A DNA stretch of 64,000 nt from assembly GCF_900111825.1 (NCBI RefSeq), contig NZ_FOJM01000012.1, positions 153,456 through 217,455 on the forward strand, in the 5' to 3' direction. This document shows positions 34,275 to 43,719 of the stretch, one piece after another; position 1 is the stretch's first letter, and each line of letters begins with the position of its first letter. The notes below the pieces were generated by a model. It had not been told where the DNA came from and ran no database searches. It saw nothing but the letters and a program-made list of their open reading frames with translations. Origin of the DNA: Pedobacter suwonensis (GTDB taxonomy: Bacteria; Bacteroidota; Bacteroidia; Sphingobacteriales; Sphingobacteriaceae). The translations under genes and the position numbers were made by a program.

Positions 34275-35204
34275 ATGGCAGCAGAAAAATTATCAACCCG
34301 ACATCTTTTAGGCATTAAAGATATTAACCGGAATGATATCGAATTGATTTTCGAGACTGCAGATAATTTCAAGGAAGTGATTAACCGACCAATTAAAAAG
34401 GTTCCTTCACTTCGTGACATTACGATTGCCAATATCTTTTTCGAAAACTCTACCCGCACCAAACTTTCTTTCGAACTTGCTGAAAAAAGACTTTCGGCTG
34501 ATGTGATTAATTTTGCAGCCTCCTCATCATCGGTAAGTAAAGGAGAAACCCTCATCGATACGGTAAATAATATCTTATCCATGAAAGTTGATATGGTAGT
34601 GATGCGTCATCCTTATGCCGGGGCAGGCCAGTTTTTAAGTAAACATGTAAAAGCCCAGATTGTAAATGCAGGAGATGGCGCGCATGAACACCCTACCCAG
34701 GCCTTACTCGACGCCTTCTCCATCCGCCAGAAATTGGGCGATGTGGCTGGCAAAAAAGTGGTTATCGTAGGGGATATTATGCACTCTCGTGTTGCGATAT
34801 CCAACATTCTTTGCCTGCAGCGCTTAGGTGCAGAGGTGATGGTTTGTGGCCCTACCACCTTAATCCCCAAACATATCCATCAACTTGGCGTAAAAGTTGA
34901 ACATAATCTGATTAAAGCGCTGAACTGGTGTGATGTGGCCAATATGTTGCGTATCCAGCTCGAGCGTCAGGATATAAAATATTTCCCATCTTTAAGAGAG
35001 TATGCCTTGATGTATGGCTTAAATAAACAGATCTTAGATAACCTTGATAAAGAAATCATCGTAATGCACCCTGGTCCGATAAACAGAGGTGTGGAAATCA
35101 CCAGCGATGTGGCCGACAGTAAACAATCGATTATTTTGGAACAGGTAGAGAATGGAGTGGCCGTCCGAATGGCCGTGTTGTATCTGCTAGCCAGTCAGGG
35201 ATAA
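34275..35204 (+). CDS. pyrB: Aspartate carbamoyltransferase, catalytic subunit
   Basis: Enzyme of 309 aa that condenses carbamoyl phosphate with aspartate, the committed step of pyrimidine synthesis. The carbamoyl-phosphate site FFENSTRTKLSFELA is present; the 80s-loop region ASSSSVSKGETLIDT, the HPTQALLDAF motif and the C-terminal HPGPINRGVEI follow. No pyrI regulatory subunit gene is nearby, so it is likely a trimer of catalytic chains, possibly with other pyr enzymes. It follows pyrR. Confidence 0.96.
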   Translation: MAAEKLSTRHLLGIKDINRNDIELIFETADNFKEVINRPIKKVPSLRDITIANIFFENSTRTKLSFELAEKRLSADVINFAASSSSVSKGETLIDTVNNILSMKVDMVVMRHPYAGAGQFLSKHVKAQIVNAGDGAHEHPTQALLDAFSIRQKLGDVAGKKVVIVGDIMHSRVAISNILCLQRLGAEVMVCGPTTLIPKHIHQLGVKVEHNLIKALNWCDVANMLRIQLERQDIKYFPSLREYALMYGLNKQILDNLDKEIIVMHPGPINRGVEITSDVADSKQSIILEQVENGVAVRMAVLYLLASQG

Positions 35205-35558
35205 ATTAGTTTGGAGTTTGGAGTTGTTAGTTTGGAGTCCTGAGTCGGGAGTCTATTTTTTTCCTGCAATTAACAGATTTAAACAACTAACCAATTAACC
35301 TTCTACGCGAATTTCTACATAGATTTGATGGAGGGAATAATAAACCAATGCCAATCGGCCACTGAACCGATACCGGATGCGGCGATATCAATGACGAATG
35401 GACTGACGACCATTGAACCTAACTTTTCCACATTCGATCGCCCTTTAATACCAAACCAAGAATCCCGTCGTTAATTTGTGTTATTAACAGATGTTAATTA
35501 CTTCTGTTGATAAGCTCTGATACTATTTCTAATTTAGTACCAACCATATTTGAAACCG
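35205..35558. repeat. Gap after pyrB with short GTTTGGAGT repeats
   Basis: GTTTGGAGTTTGGAGTTGTTAG, then GTTTGGAGTCCTGAGTCGGGAG at 35210-35253, a GGAGT-type microrepeat related to the one after rel. The remaining 300 bases hold no recognised gene; a degenerate -7 (CATATTTG, 35545-35552) lies just before the next gene. Confidence 0.5.
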
Positions 35559-38500
35559 ATGCAGAAAAAATACTTACTAATTCCGCTAATTTTAGCAGGA
35601 AGTTTTAGCACTTATGCGCAAGTTAGTGCAGTGCAAAACCTCAACAAAAACTATCAAACGGGCTTAGAATTATTAGACAAAGAAAAATATACGGCAGCTG
35701 CGCAACAATTTAAACTCGTTGAGCTGCAACGTTATAAACCTTCTACCCAGACAGAAAGCAATGCCGAACTGTCGTTACTTAAGGAAAACGCAAAGTTTTA
35801 TGCAGCTGTTTGTGCATTGGAACTGACCAATGCCGATGCCGAGAGTCTGTTTCAGGCATTCATCCGCGATTATCCGTTAAATCCGAATACCAAACTGGCT
35901 TATTTCTACGTTGGAAAAACTTATTTCAATCAAAAAAACTACAAAAAAGCGTTAGAGTGGTTCGAAAAAACCGACCCTTCTACTCTTTCGGGCAAACAAA
36001 GAAATGAATACCAGTTTAAGCAGGGTTATGCCTATTTTGAACTTAAAGACTACGATAAGGCAGAGCCTTTATTCGAAAAAGTAAAAAAAGAAGAAGGTGA
36101 TTTTCAGGAAAGTGCCACTTACTACTTCGCCTACATCAATTACTTAAATAAAGAGTATAAAACGGCATTGGCCAACTTCGAAAAGCTGAAGGGCTCACCT
36201 ACCTATGAGGCGAGTTATCCATATTATATCACATCAATGTACTACCTGGATGAGCGTTATGATGATGTGATCAGCTATGCGCTGGCAGCCATTCAAAAAA
36301 CAAAACAACAGTTTGAACCAGAGATGCTGAGCCTGGTTGCGGCATCTTACTTTGCAAAATCTGAATTCAAAAATGCGGAAAAATATTTTGCAGAATATTA
36401 TGCAAAAGACAAGAGCGAAACCAAAAACAACCTTTTTATTTATCAATATGGATACAGTCTGTTCCAGAATAAAAAGTACAAAGAAGCGGTTACCGTTTTA
36501 GAAAAACTGAATAACGATGATATTTACCTGCAAAACGGTATGCATACGTTAGGTAAGGCTTTTATCCAGCTGGGAAACAAACAGAAAGCACAAAGTGCCT
36601 TTTTCAGGGCTTCACGCTTGAGTTTCGATAAAAGTATACAGGAAGAAGCCTGGTTAAACTACGCTAAATTAAGCTATGAATTAGAATTCCACCAGCAGGC
36701 CCTTGAAGCTACACAGGGTTTCTTAAAAACGTTTCCAAAATCGCGTAAAATAAACGAAGCGAAAACTTTATTGGGCGAGGTTTTATTAACCACTAAAAAT
36801 TATCAGGCCGCTGTAGATATTTTAGAACCTATTCCTGATAAAAACCTGGAGGCTAAAGAAGCCTATCAAAAGGTTACTTACTTCAGAGGATTGGAGTTTT
36901 ACAACGAAAGGGCTTTCCCAAATGCCTTATCCATGTTTTTACGCTCCGACAAATTTCCGGAAGACAATGAGATTTATGCTTTAAACACCTATTGGAAAGC
37001 AGAATCGATGTACGAACTTCGTAAGTATGGAGAAGCAGTTAGCACTTTCGAGAAATTCCTGAAAATGCCGGATGCCGATAAGACAGGTGTATACAATTTT
37101 GCCAACTATGCTTTAGCTTATGCAGCTTTTGAAGATGAAAAATACAGCAAGGCGGCCAATTATTTCGAAAAATTCCTTGCAGGCAACGATAAAGATCAAA
37201 AAACCATTGATGATGCCACTATCCGGTTAGCCGATTCGTATTTCGTTAATAAGAATTATGGTGACGCGATGGCGAATTACAATAAGATCATCAACAGACA
37301 TACCACTTCCGAGGATTATGCTACTTTCCAGAAAGGGATGATCCAGGGATTGGAAAATCAGTATGATGCGAAAATTGCAACCATGCAAAACTTATTGAAG
37401 GCTTTTCCAAACTCAAACTACGCGGATGATGCCGGTTTCGAAACAGCCTATACCTATTTCAATAAAGGTGATTTTGATAAATCCAAATCTGACCTAGTAG
37501 CTTTGGTTGCCAAATACCCACGAAGCAGCTACGTAGCTAAAGCACTGGTTACCATTGGTCTGGTTCAATATAATCAGGATCAGGATGATGCTGCTTTAGA
37601 ATCGTTTAAAAAAGTAATCCGTGATTATCCAACTGCCGATGAAGCTAAACAGGCGATGGAATCAATTAAAAATATTTATGTAGACCGTGGTGATGCGGAT
37701 GGCTTTATTGCGTATGCCACCACTACTCCACTGGGAAATTACTCTGGCGCAGAGCAGGATAACATTGTATTTGCTGCAGCTAACAATACCTATCTAAAAG
37801 GAGATGCAAACGGCGCTTTCCAGGCGATAAATGCTTATTTTGATAAGTTCCCTAAAGCGATACATGAAAAGGAAGCTAAATTTATCAGAGCTGAATCATT
37901 GGTTAAATTAGGTCGCCCGGATGAAGCCATTCCTGATTACGAATTTATCTTAAACGACTGGACAAGTGATTATACGGAGCGTTCATTGGTAAGTATCTCG
38001 CAACTGTTTTTAAACCAGAAAAAATACAATGAAGCCATTGTTTACCTGAAAAGACTGGAAACAACTACTGATTATAAATCGCATTATAGTTTTGCTATCA
38101 ATAACTTGTTAAAGGCTTATACCGCCTTAAACATGCCTGATGACATGCTTAAGTACGCGCAGCTGACTAAAGAATCAGAAAAAGCATCGGAAGAAGAAAA
38201 AAACAGTTCCGGCTTATACTCCGGTAAAGCTTATTTACTAAAAGGCGACACTACAACTGCCATAAAAGAGTTTAAGAATGTAGTGGCCAAAACCAAAACT
38301 GTTGCTGCTGCCGAAGCCAAGTACAATTTAGCTTTATTGGAATACAACAAAGGTGATTTCAAAACTTCATCTAAAACCTGCTTTGACCTGATTAACAATA
38401 TGGCCGCTTACGATTATTGGGTAGCGAAAGCTTTTATCCTTTTATCTGATAATTATGTAGCACTTAAAGACAATTTACAGGCGAAAAGTACACTTCTCAG

Positions 38501-38582
38501 TATTATTGATAATTACGAAGGCAAGGACGATATCATTCCGACAGCCAAAGAAAAACTAGAAAAACTAAACAAGAAGAAGTAG
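35559..38582 (+). CDS. Large periplasmic tetratricopeptide-repeat protein
   Basis: Protein of 1007 aa with a signal peptide (MQKKYLLIPLILAGSFSTYAQ). Nearly all the rest is TPR and YbgF/BamD-like repeats, e.g. KLAYFYVGKTYFNQKNYKKA, YQFKQGYAYFELKDYDKAEP and ALVTIGLVQYNQDQDDAALE, at least a dozen units. It ends KEKLEKLNKKK. No catalytic domain is seen. The next gene, 5 bases on, encodes an outer-membrane barrel protein, so the pair is one operon and the TPR protein may be a periplasmic scaffold for it. An upstream TTG (35550) is possible but probably part of the promoter; the ATG gives the better signal peptide. Confidence 0.88.
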   Translation: MQKKYLLIPLILAGSFSTYAQVSAVQNLNKNYQTGLELLDKEKYTAAAQQFKLVELQRYKPSTQTESNAELSLLKENAKFYAAVCALELTNADAESLFQAFIRDYPLNPNTKLAYFYVGKTYFNQKNYKKALEWFEKTDPSTLSGKQRNEYQFKQGYAYFELKDYDKAEPLFEKVKKEEGDFQESATYYFAYINYLNKEYKTALANFEKLKGSPTYEASYPYYITSMYYLDERYDDVISYALAAIQKTKQQFEPEMLSLVAASYFAKSEFKNAEKYFAEYYAKDKSETKNNLFIYQYGYSLFQNKKYKEAVTVLEKLNNDDIYLQNGMHTLGKAFIQLGNKQKAQSAFFRASRLSFDKSIQEEAWLNYAKLSYELEFHQQALEATQGFLKTFPKSRKINEAKTLLGEVLLTTKNYQAAVDILEPIPDKNLEAKEAYQKVTYFRGLEFYNERAFPNALSMFLRSDKFPEDNEIYALNTYWKAESMYELRKYGEAVSTFEKFLKMPDADKTGVYNFANYALAYAAFEDEKYSKAANYFEKFLAGNDKDQKTIDDATIRLADSYFVNKNYGDAMANYNKIINRHTTSEDYATFQKGMIQGLENQYDAKIATMQNLLKAFPNSNYADDAGFETAYTYFNKGDFDKSKSDLVALVAKYPRSSYVAKALVTIGLVQYNQDQDDAALESFKKVIRDYPTADEAKQAMESIKNIYVDRGDADGFIAYATTTPLGNYSGAEQDNIVFAAANNTYLKGDANGAFQAINAYFDKFPKAIHEKEAKFIRAESLVKLGRPDEAIPDYEFILNDWTSDYTERSLVSISQLFLNQKKYNEAIVYLKRLETTTDYKSHYSFAINNLLKAYTALNMPDDMLKYAQLTKESEKASEEEKNSSGLYSGKAYLLKGDTTTAIKEFKNVVAKTKTVAAAEAKYNLALLEYNKGDFKTSSKTCFDLINNMAAYDYWVAKAFILLSDNYVALKDNLQAKSTLLSIIDNYEGKDDIIPTAKEKLEKLNKKK

Positions 38583-38587
38583 CAATT

Positions 38588-40285
38588 ATGAAATCGATTA
38601 AATATATATATAGTTCGCTGTTTTTTGTAGCTGCCGGCTTAATGACCGCACAGGCCCAGGATAAAAAAACGGAGGAAAAAGGCGTAGTAAAAGAAGAGAT
38701 TGAAGTAGTGCGCCCATACAAACCCATTTTGGCCGAAGCAGTAAAGTTGAGACGAAGCCCAAATTTGGATGACGTTAAAACATATAAGGCTAAATTAAAC
38801 TACAGCATTATGGATAGAAAGCTGGAACTAAACAGTGATATCCAAAAATTACAGGCCCAGGCACTTGCCGAAGAAAAGGAAAGCATTTTAGTCAACAATT
38901 ATGTAAAAGGTGGATTTGGTTCTTTGGCTACTCTTTTAGGAGAAGCATATTTCAACACTGGCAAAGATGAAGGATTACAGGTTGGTGGCTATTTTAAACA
39001 CTTCAGTCAGGAAGGAAAGTTAAATAAACAGAACAGTAGCAACCAACAGTTAAGCGTTTTCGGTCGCAGTATTTTGGATGAGAATACAGTAAGTGGGCGC
39101 ATTAATTTTGAGCGTAACGGCACTTATTTTTATGGGATCGACAACAGCAGGACTACGCTAAATCCCAATCCGGATAAACAGGCATTAACGACCATCGAAT
39201 TAGAAGGCGAATTGGTGAAAAACTTCACTGAGGACGAAGATGCTTTTAGCTATGCCTTAAAAGCCAATGGCTATATCTGGAACGATAAATTTAGCGCTAA
39301 AGAAAATTACCTGAGTTTAAACGGTTATGTTAACAAGCGTATTAATTCTTTAAACCTTGGCTTAGCTGCGTCAACTGAATTTGGAAACACGAAAGATGCT
39401 TTAACGAGTGTTGGCAACAATTTGCTGCGTTTAAACCCTTATATCCGCTTACAGGTTAAGGGGGCTAAAATTACCGCAGGCGTTAATTTCGTTCAGGAAT
39501 TTGGTGCCTATAGCAGCACGAAGGTATTCCCTGCGGTTACGGCCGACTTTACGCTGATTCCTGATTATTTACAGGTTTTTGGAGAAGTTAAAGGAGATGT
39601 AAACAGAAACTCGTTAAAAAACTTTACCGATGAAAATCCATGGCTAAACAGTAATATCCTGGTTAAAAATACTGTAGAAAAATTAAGTTTCAGCGCGGGT
39701 GTTAAAGGTACAGGCGGACCTGGTTTTGGTTACAAAGCCCGTATCTATGTAAAACAGTTTGATGATATGCCTTTGTTTGTAAACAACTTTACCGACTTTA
39801 ATAAGTTCGATGTCATTTACGATTTCGGCAAAACAAAATTAACTGGTCTGGAAGGCGAAATTTCAGTTCAGGTAAGCGATGCTTTAAAATGGACCGGAAA
39901 ATTAAACCTGGACGATTGGAAGCCGGCTTCTGAAACCTACTCCTGGTTTAAGCCGGGCTTAAAAGTGAGTTCGAACTTTATGTATACTTTCAACAAAAAA
40001 CTAAGCTTTAATGCTGGAGTAGTCATTCAGGATGATGTAAAAGCTAAAGTATATACAGGTGCGCCGGTTCCTGCTTCACAATATGTAATTCCGAACCCGG
40101 GCATAGAACTTATTGAGACCGTTAAAGGATATGTAGATTTAGGCCTTGGTGCAGATTACAGGATCAATAAAAAATTCTCTGTTTTTGCTAAAGCGAACAA
40201 TATTTTAAACAACAACTACAGCAGGTATTTATATTACCAGGCAAACGGATTTAATATTTTCGGCGGATTGACTTATTCTTTTTAA
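38588..40285 (+). CDS. Outer-membrane beta-barrel protein, TonB-receptor-like
   Basis: Protein of 565 aa with a signal peptide (MKSIKYIYSSLFFVAAGLMTAQAQ). A short acidic/basic plug-like segment (EEIEVVRPYKPILAEAVKLR) precedes a long run of alternating strands that ends FNIFGGLTYSF, the aromatic C-terminus of outer-membrane barrels. The late segment VDLGLGADYRINKKFSVFAKANNILN is like the last strands of TonB-dependent receptors, but no full plug domain or carboxypeptidase-like domain is seen, so it is shorter than a SusC protein. It pairs with the TPR protein upstream. The cargo is unknown. Confidence 0.8.
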   Translation: MKSIKYIYSSLFFVAAGLMTAQAQDKKTEEKGVVKEEIEVVRPYKPILAEAVKLRRSPNLDDVKTYKAKLNYSIMDRKLELNSDIQKLQAQALAEEKESILVNNYVKGGFGSLATLLGEAYFNTGKDEGLQVGGYFKHFSQEGKLNKQNSSNQQLSVFGRSILDENTVSGRINFERNGTYFYGIDNSRTTLNPNPDKQALTTIELEGELVKNFTEDEDAFSYALKANGYIWNDKFSAKENYLSLNGYVNKRINSLNLGLAASTEFGNTKDALTSVGNNLLRLNPYIRLQVKGAKITAGVNFVQEFGAYSSTKVFPAVTADFTLIPDYLQVFGEVKGDVNRNSLKNFTDENPWLNSNILVKNTVEKLSFSAGVKGTGGPGFGYKARIYVKQFDDMPLFVNNFTDFNKFDVIYDFGKTKLTGLEGEISVQVSDALKWTGKLNLDDWKPASETYSWFKPGLKVSSNFMYTFNKKLSFNAGVVIQDDVKAKVYTGAPVPASQYVIPNPGIELIETVKGYVDLGLGADYRINKKFSVFAKANNILNNNYSRYLYYQANGFNIFGGLTYSF

Positions 40286-40303
40286 GCAGCTATTTAAGCG
40301 TAC

Positions 40304-40340
40304 AAAAAATGCCTTTCCAAATCGGTAAGGCATTTTTTTT
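40304..40340. terminator. Bidirectional terminator between the barrel gene and the VWA gene
   Basis: AAATGCCTT (40307-40315) pairs with AAGGCATTT (40327-40335), flanked by A before and T after. Confidence 0.8.
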
Positions 40341-40346
40341 AGGGTT

Positions 40347-41486
40347 TTATTTGGCATGTACTTTAATATCATGATCGCCAGCCCATTGATTAATGTCTTG
40401 TTTATTCAACGCCGCTGCCATTAATTCGGGAAACAGATCAGGCGTACAGGCAAAAACAGGTACGCCCAGTGACGATAGAAATTCGGCATTGTGGTGATCA
40501 AAAGCTGTTGAGCCATCATCATTAAGCGCCAAAAGTGTAATCAATTGTACCCCATTGTTAACCAGCTGTGCAGCCATATTTTTCATTGCTTCCAAATTCC
40601 CGCCTTCGTATAAATCGGTAATCAGTATCAATACCGTATCCAACGGCTTTGTTATTATCTGAGCACAATAGGTTAATGCCTTATTGATATCGGTACCTCC
40701 TCCGAGCTGAACACCAAAAAGCAGATCAACCGGATCATGGAGTTCCTCGGTTAAATCAGCAACTTCGGTATCAAAAACCACCATTTTGGTATTAATTGCC
40801 GGAATTGAAGCCATTACGGCGCCAAAAATCCCCGAATAAACTACAGAGGTTCCCATCGATCCACTTTGATCCAAACAGAGCACAATGTCTTTCATTGATT
40901 TCCGTTTCCGTCCATAACCGATTCGGATTTCAGGAATAACGGTTTTATATTCAGGTTGGTAATGTTTAAGGTTCCGTTTAATGGTTTCGGCCCAGTTGAT
41001 CTCGTTATGTTTGGGCCTTCTGTTTCTCGCTGAACGGTTAAGACTCCCAATGATGGCCTGTTGGGTTGGCGTCATTAATTTCTGCATCAGCTCATCAACT
41101 ACTTTTTGAACCACTAAACGTGCCGTTGCCTTTGTTTTTTGAGGAATAGCCCGGCCTAAAGTCATTAAGTTTGCCACCAAATGAACGTCAGGAATAAGTG
41201 TTCCGAGTATCTCTGGCTCGTTGAGCATAGAAGTAAGATTGATCCGTTTAATAGCATCTTGCTGCATTACTTTTACCACAGTTTGCGGAAAGTATTCACG
41301 GATATCACCCAGCCATCTCGAAACATTTGGCGATGAAGGTCCTAAACCACCTTTCCGATCTGAGTTATATAAAGCCTCCAAAGTATTGTCGATGCCGGTT
41401 TCCTGCTTTGTGAGCACTACATCCAGCTCCTGCCGGGTTTGCCCGCCCAATATCAGCCTCCATCTTTTTTCTAGTTCTTCTTGCAT
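40347..41486 (-). CDS. VWA domain protein of the MoxR/DUF5682 operon
   Basis: Protein of 379 aa, last gene of the five-gene operon. Residues 1-190 are helical. A von Willebrand A domain follows with an intact metal-ion-dependent adhesion site: DQSGS at 206-210, Thr265 in GGGTD, and Asp291 in TDLYEG. No signal peptide or membrane segment is seen, so it is cytosolic. VWA proteins encoded beside MoxR ATPases commonly act with them as chaperone-like pairs that insert metals or remodel complexes. It starts 9 bases after the DUF5682 gene. Confidence 0.88.
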   Translation of the reverse strand: MQEELEKRWRLILGGQTRQELDVVLTKQETGIDNTLEALYNSDRKGGLGPSSPNVSRWLGDIREYFPQTVVKVMQQDAIKRINLTSMLNEPEILGTLIPDVHLVANLMTLGRAIPQKTKATARLVVQKVVDELMQKLMTPTQQAIIGSLNRSARNRRPKHNEINWAETIKRNLKHYQPEYKTVIPEIRIGYGRKRKSMKDIVLCLDQSGSMGTSVVYSGIFGAVMASIPAINTKMVVFDTEVADLTEELHDPVDLLFGVQLGGGTDINKALTYCAQIITKPLDTVLILITDLYEGGNLEAMKNMAAQLVNNGVQLITLLALNDDGSTAFDHHNAEFLSSLGVPVFACTPDLFPELMAAALNKQDINQWAGDHDIKVHAK

Positions 41487-41495
41487 AGCATAAGC

Positions 41496-43718
41496 TTAAA
41501 AACCAAGTATTTTTTCGAGTACAGGCAAAACCATTTCCGCCCGCGCTACATCAACTTCATCCTTCTGTGTAAAGCTTCTCCCTAACGTCGGTGCCTGCTT
41601 AACCTTTTGTGCAATACTATTTTTTTCGGATGGGGTATAAGCGGCAAAGGTTCTTCTCAACAGTGGAACAACCTCTAAAAATACTTCAGCACTTACTTCC
41701 GATAACCAGTTATTCAGAATTTCCCAAATTTCGTGGTCAAAGACTAAAACCGTTGCTGCATCTTTTAAAAAGCCTTCTATCCACAAGGCAGAATATGATG
41801 GATCATTACCCCCAGAAAGTGCCCTGCTAAATTTCAGGGCAGTTTCCTCTGTACCAATTACTTTTGAATCGTACAATAGTTTACAGCAGGTCCCATGAAC
41901 CAGCGGTACCACATTTTTTTGTTTTAATACTGTGGCAAGGGTTTCGAGCCAAGCGTTTTTCATCATCTCATCTTCCAAAAACAAAATCGCTTTGTTTACA
42001 GCTTTGATCTTATCTGCAACAAGAACAGACTGCTCTTCATCAATTCCGAAACAGCTCGATGGCAAACCTGCATTTAAACGAAAAAAGATCGATTGTAGAA
42101 TAGCACCTATGGTTTCCTGATCAGTTTTACGAACGTTGCCATAGCGGCTTACTTCCGTTAATGGGATAAATGCATCCATTAGCATGGCGATATCTGATGT
42201 CATCGCGGCCAGTTCATCCATCCTCGTCAACAATATTTGTACACCTTCGTGAAGATCAGCAGGTAGTGCTTTGCTTACCAGTTCAGTGATCTGGGCAAGG
42301 TGTCCACAGTTAGATGAAATATGTTTCAGGTAATGGTTACAGGCCGATTCAACCGTATTGCCCCAAGGTGCTTTTTCGAGTAGCGCAATGGACAGCTCGG
42401 GATACCAGAGCAATAGCCACTCTTCCTTAAAAGTACCTTTACCCGAAATATATCTTTGCTTTGCCCATTTAATATCCAATATCAGCAAGCGATGGAACAG
42501 GATACTTTTTTGCAGACCACTTGTTTCCCTTAAATCTAAATTAAGTATTTTTTCTTCGTTGATTACTTTTAGGCGCAGGCTTTTAACCTGTTGTTCAAAA
42601 TCTTTCTGCAGGGGTACCTGTGGAATTCCCGCTGGTACAGATCCCATATCGTTACCGATAATCAGTTCCGATCTGATTAGTTGCATCTGAATATCATCGC
42701 CCATACACATTACTGTTTGGGTGGCTTCATTGAGTTCTTTTAAGCCAGCTTTGCTTAGATTTCTTAATGCTGCCAAGGTATTAGCCAGCCTTACAGCCTC
42801 AATAATGTGTGCGGAAGAGATGTCGATCTTGTTACTCCTGAAAACATTGGCACTGTAGGTTAACCACCTTGTGCCATCATCATTTTGGTTGTTCCAGATA
42901 TGCTTGTACCAGCCAGGCGAATCCAAACCAGCACCATACCCACTTTCGAAAGCAAGGCGGTCATTCGTCCATGGAATCCATGTAGTTTCGATTTTAGTTT
43001 TAGGCAAATTTTTTAACAGTGCATCATCATCCTTTTGTTTGGGCATATTCTGTAAGGCAGGTACATGCCAAGCTCCACATATTACCGTAATTGAACTATA
43101 CATTTCACGTTCTGCCTGCCTGATGCCTCTACGCATAAATGCCTCACGGATTTTTTCAACCTTGTTATTCTCTGTTAGCCCCTCCCTTAATGCGCCTATG
43201 GCCTCTCCTATTGATGCAAAAACATCTTCGGGTTGCTTTGCAATCTCGAAATGATGTTCCCACCACTCTTCCTGATCATCGAAACCAGCAATCTCAGCCA
43301 GATGGGATAACGGATTTTTAGTAACAGGAATAAAGTCCGCTACTTCATCTGCCATACCTATATCAGGTGTAGCATTTTCGGGTGATTCCTCTGCATGCAC
43401 TTCTACCAGTTTATGGATAAGGGGCATATCGATAAACCTTACCGGAATTTTATTTTTCAAACCATAAACAATGGCCTGCCACTCTGGCGAAAATTCTGCA
43501 AAAGGATAAAACACGGATTGTTTCGGATTATCAGGCACATAAGCCAATAAGGCAACCGGCGGTTTCATTTCCTGATCGCCCACCCACTTTAAAATAGCCT
43601 CTCCCTCTGGTGGACCTTCAACCAATATCACATCGGGCCTGAGGTTTTGCAGTGCTTCCAGAACATGGCGGGCAGATCCGGGGCCATGGTGCCTGATTCC
43701 TAAAAGATGAACAGACAT
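41496..43718 (-). CDS. DUF5682 family protein with TraB/TIKI-like motifs
   Basis: Protein of 740 aa of family DUF5682, function undescribed. The first 220 residues carry a pattern I know from the TraB/TIKI/EreA group: GIRH at 7-10 after a hydrophobic strand, Glu34 in ILVEGPPEG, RFIDMP at 94-99, and a second GxxH, GAWH at 215-218 in VICGAWHVPAL. This suggests a metal-dependent hydrolase-like fold, which is inference. The remaining 500 residues are mainly helical without a recognised motif. It lies 1 base after the AAA gene and 9 bases before the VWA gene, in one operon. Confidence 0.82.
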   Translation of the reverse strand: MSVHLLGIRHHGPGSARHVLEALQNLRPDVILVEGPPEGEAILKWVGDQEMKPPVALLAYVPDNPKQSVFYPFAEFSPEWQAIVYGLKNKIPVRFIDMPLIHKLVEVHAEESPENATPDIGMADEVADFIPVTKNPLSHLAEIAGFDDQEEWWEHHFEIAKQPEDVFASIGEAIGALREGLTENNKVEKIREAFMRRGIRQAEREMYSSITVICGAWHVPALQNMPKQKDDDALLKNLPKTKIETTWIPWTNDRLAFESGYGAGLDSPGWYKHIWNNQNDDGTRWLTYSANVFRSNKIDISSAHIIEAVRLANTLAALRNLSKAGLKELNEATQTVMCMGDDIQMQLIRSELIIGNDMGSVPAGIPQVPLQKDFEQQVKSLRLKVINEEKILNLDLRETSGLQKSILFHRLLILDIKWAKQRYISGKGTFKEEWLLLWYPELSIALLEKAPWGNTVESACNHYLKHISSNCGHLAQITELVSKALPADLHEGVQILLTRMDELAAMTSDIAMLMDAFIPLTEVSRYGNVRKTDQETIGAILQSIFFRLNAGLPSSCFGIDEEQSVLVADKIKAVNKAILFLEDEMMKNAWLETLATVLKQKNVVPLVHGTCCKLLYDSKVIGTEETALKFSRALSGGNDPSYSALWIEGFLKDAATVLVFDHEIWEILNNWLSEVSAEVFLEVVPLLRRTFAAYTPSEKNSIAQKVKQAPTLGRSFTQKDEVDVARAEMVLPVLEKILGF

Positions 43719-43719
43719 A

